Of a stretch of DNA of 64,000 nucleotides, positions 63,909 through 64,000 are shown one piece after another. Position numbers and translations under genes: made by a program. Origin of the DNA: Streptomyces filamentosus (GTDB lineage Bacteria > Actinomycetota > Actinomycetes > Streptomycetales > Streptomycetaceae); the NCBI RefSeq assembly GCF_014654895.1, contig NZ_BNBE01000003.1, positions 338,501 to 402,500 on the forward strand, given 5' to 3'. Position 1 is the stretch's first letter. Each line of letters starts with the position of its first letter. Below the pieces are notes generated by a model. That model was given only the letters and a program-made list of their open reading frames with translations. It was not told the origin of the DNA and searched no databases.

Positions 63909-63942
63909 AAGGGGCGCGCCCGTCGTCACGGGCGCGCCCCTT
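63909..63942. terminator. Terminator after dnaE (probably bidirectional)
   Basis: AAGGGGCGCGCCCGT (63909-63923) and its exact complement (63928-63942) form a 15-bp stem with a CGTC loop, followed by TT. It lies between dnaE and the convergent partial gene. Confidence 0.9.
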
Positions 63943-63958
63943 TGCCGTCGTACGGGCG

Positions 63959-64000
63959 TCAGTTGTGGCCGAAGCGCTTCTGACGGCCCTTCCGCGCCAT
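63959..64000 (-). CDS. C-terminal end of an unidentified gene (partial)
   Basis: On the minus strand the last 13 codons before a TGA read MARKGRQKRFGHN. The window ends here; the Met at the edge may be internal. A gene convergent with dnaE is likely because a terminator lies just beyond this stop. The basic tail alone does not identify the product. Confidence 0.4.
   Translation of the reverse strand: MARKGRQKRFGHN

Overview
This 64 kb window is high-GC actinobacterial chromosome and almost certainly Streptomyces. Signs of this are the strong G/C bias at third codon positions, frequent GTG starts, long antisense shadow frames, and a gene order that I remember as the conserved S. coelicolor core block around the division and cell wall (dcw) cluster (class II DAHP synthase through bfr, thi genes, metF, dcw cluster, divIVA, ileS, lspA to dnaE). 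No phage, insertion sequence, CRISPR array, secondary-metabolite cluster, rRNA or tRNA gene was seen. The species assignment is from memory of synteny, not from a search.

Region 1 (1-14.3 kb) holds the end of a class II DAHP synthase gene, an iron module (bfd with a DtxR/IdeR-type iron box, facing bfr), a sulfite-oxidase-like molybdoenzyme, a His-rich DUF4396 membrane protein behind a CsoR-like palindrome, and a minus-strand run TPP riboswitch-thiO-thiS-thiG-PASTA kinase-nfo. On the plus strand follow an FAD reductase, an Rv2175c-type DNA-binding protein, thiE and metF. A phytoene-desaturase-like oxidoreductase and a leaderless DUF4126 gene close the region.

Region 2 (14.3-26.5 kb) has a self-contained TetR/YhgE-Pip/ABC-like operon controlled by a 28-bp palindrome, a HEPN protein, a methyltransferase, a DUF3040 gene interrupted by an in-frame amber codon, a MoxR/DUF58/transglutaminase operon and a beta carbonic anhydrase.

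Region 3 (26.6-44.5 kb) is the dcw cluster: rsmH-ftsL-ftsI-murE-murF-mraY-murD-ftsW-murG-ftsQ-ftsZ-pgeF-yggS-sepF-ylmG-divIVA. Most junctions overlap by four bases or are a few bases apart. There is no mraZ at the head and no murC, ddl or ftsA inside. ftsZ has its own control region.

Region 4 (44.5-64 kb) contains ileS behind a translational T-box, a DksA/TraR-like protein, lspA, rluD, an acetyltransferase, a Na+/H+ antiporter, a DLH-family hydrolase, secreted M43 protease and PhoD phosphatase genes, a DsbA-like protein, a membrane protein, DUF2252 and dnaE.

The most unusual items are: (i) a ~220-bp element made of three hairpins, present twice (20676-20894 and 44702-44921) in opposite orientation, each time between convergent genes, with compensatory base changes and a central loop whose orientation disagrees with its flanks; (ii) a perfect 22-bp-stem hairpin inside the first codons of the DUF58 gene; (iii) the in-frame TAG in DUF3040 followed by 39 intact-looking sense codons; (iv) an ileS whose HIGH motif reads GAHH.
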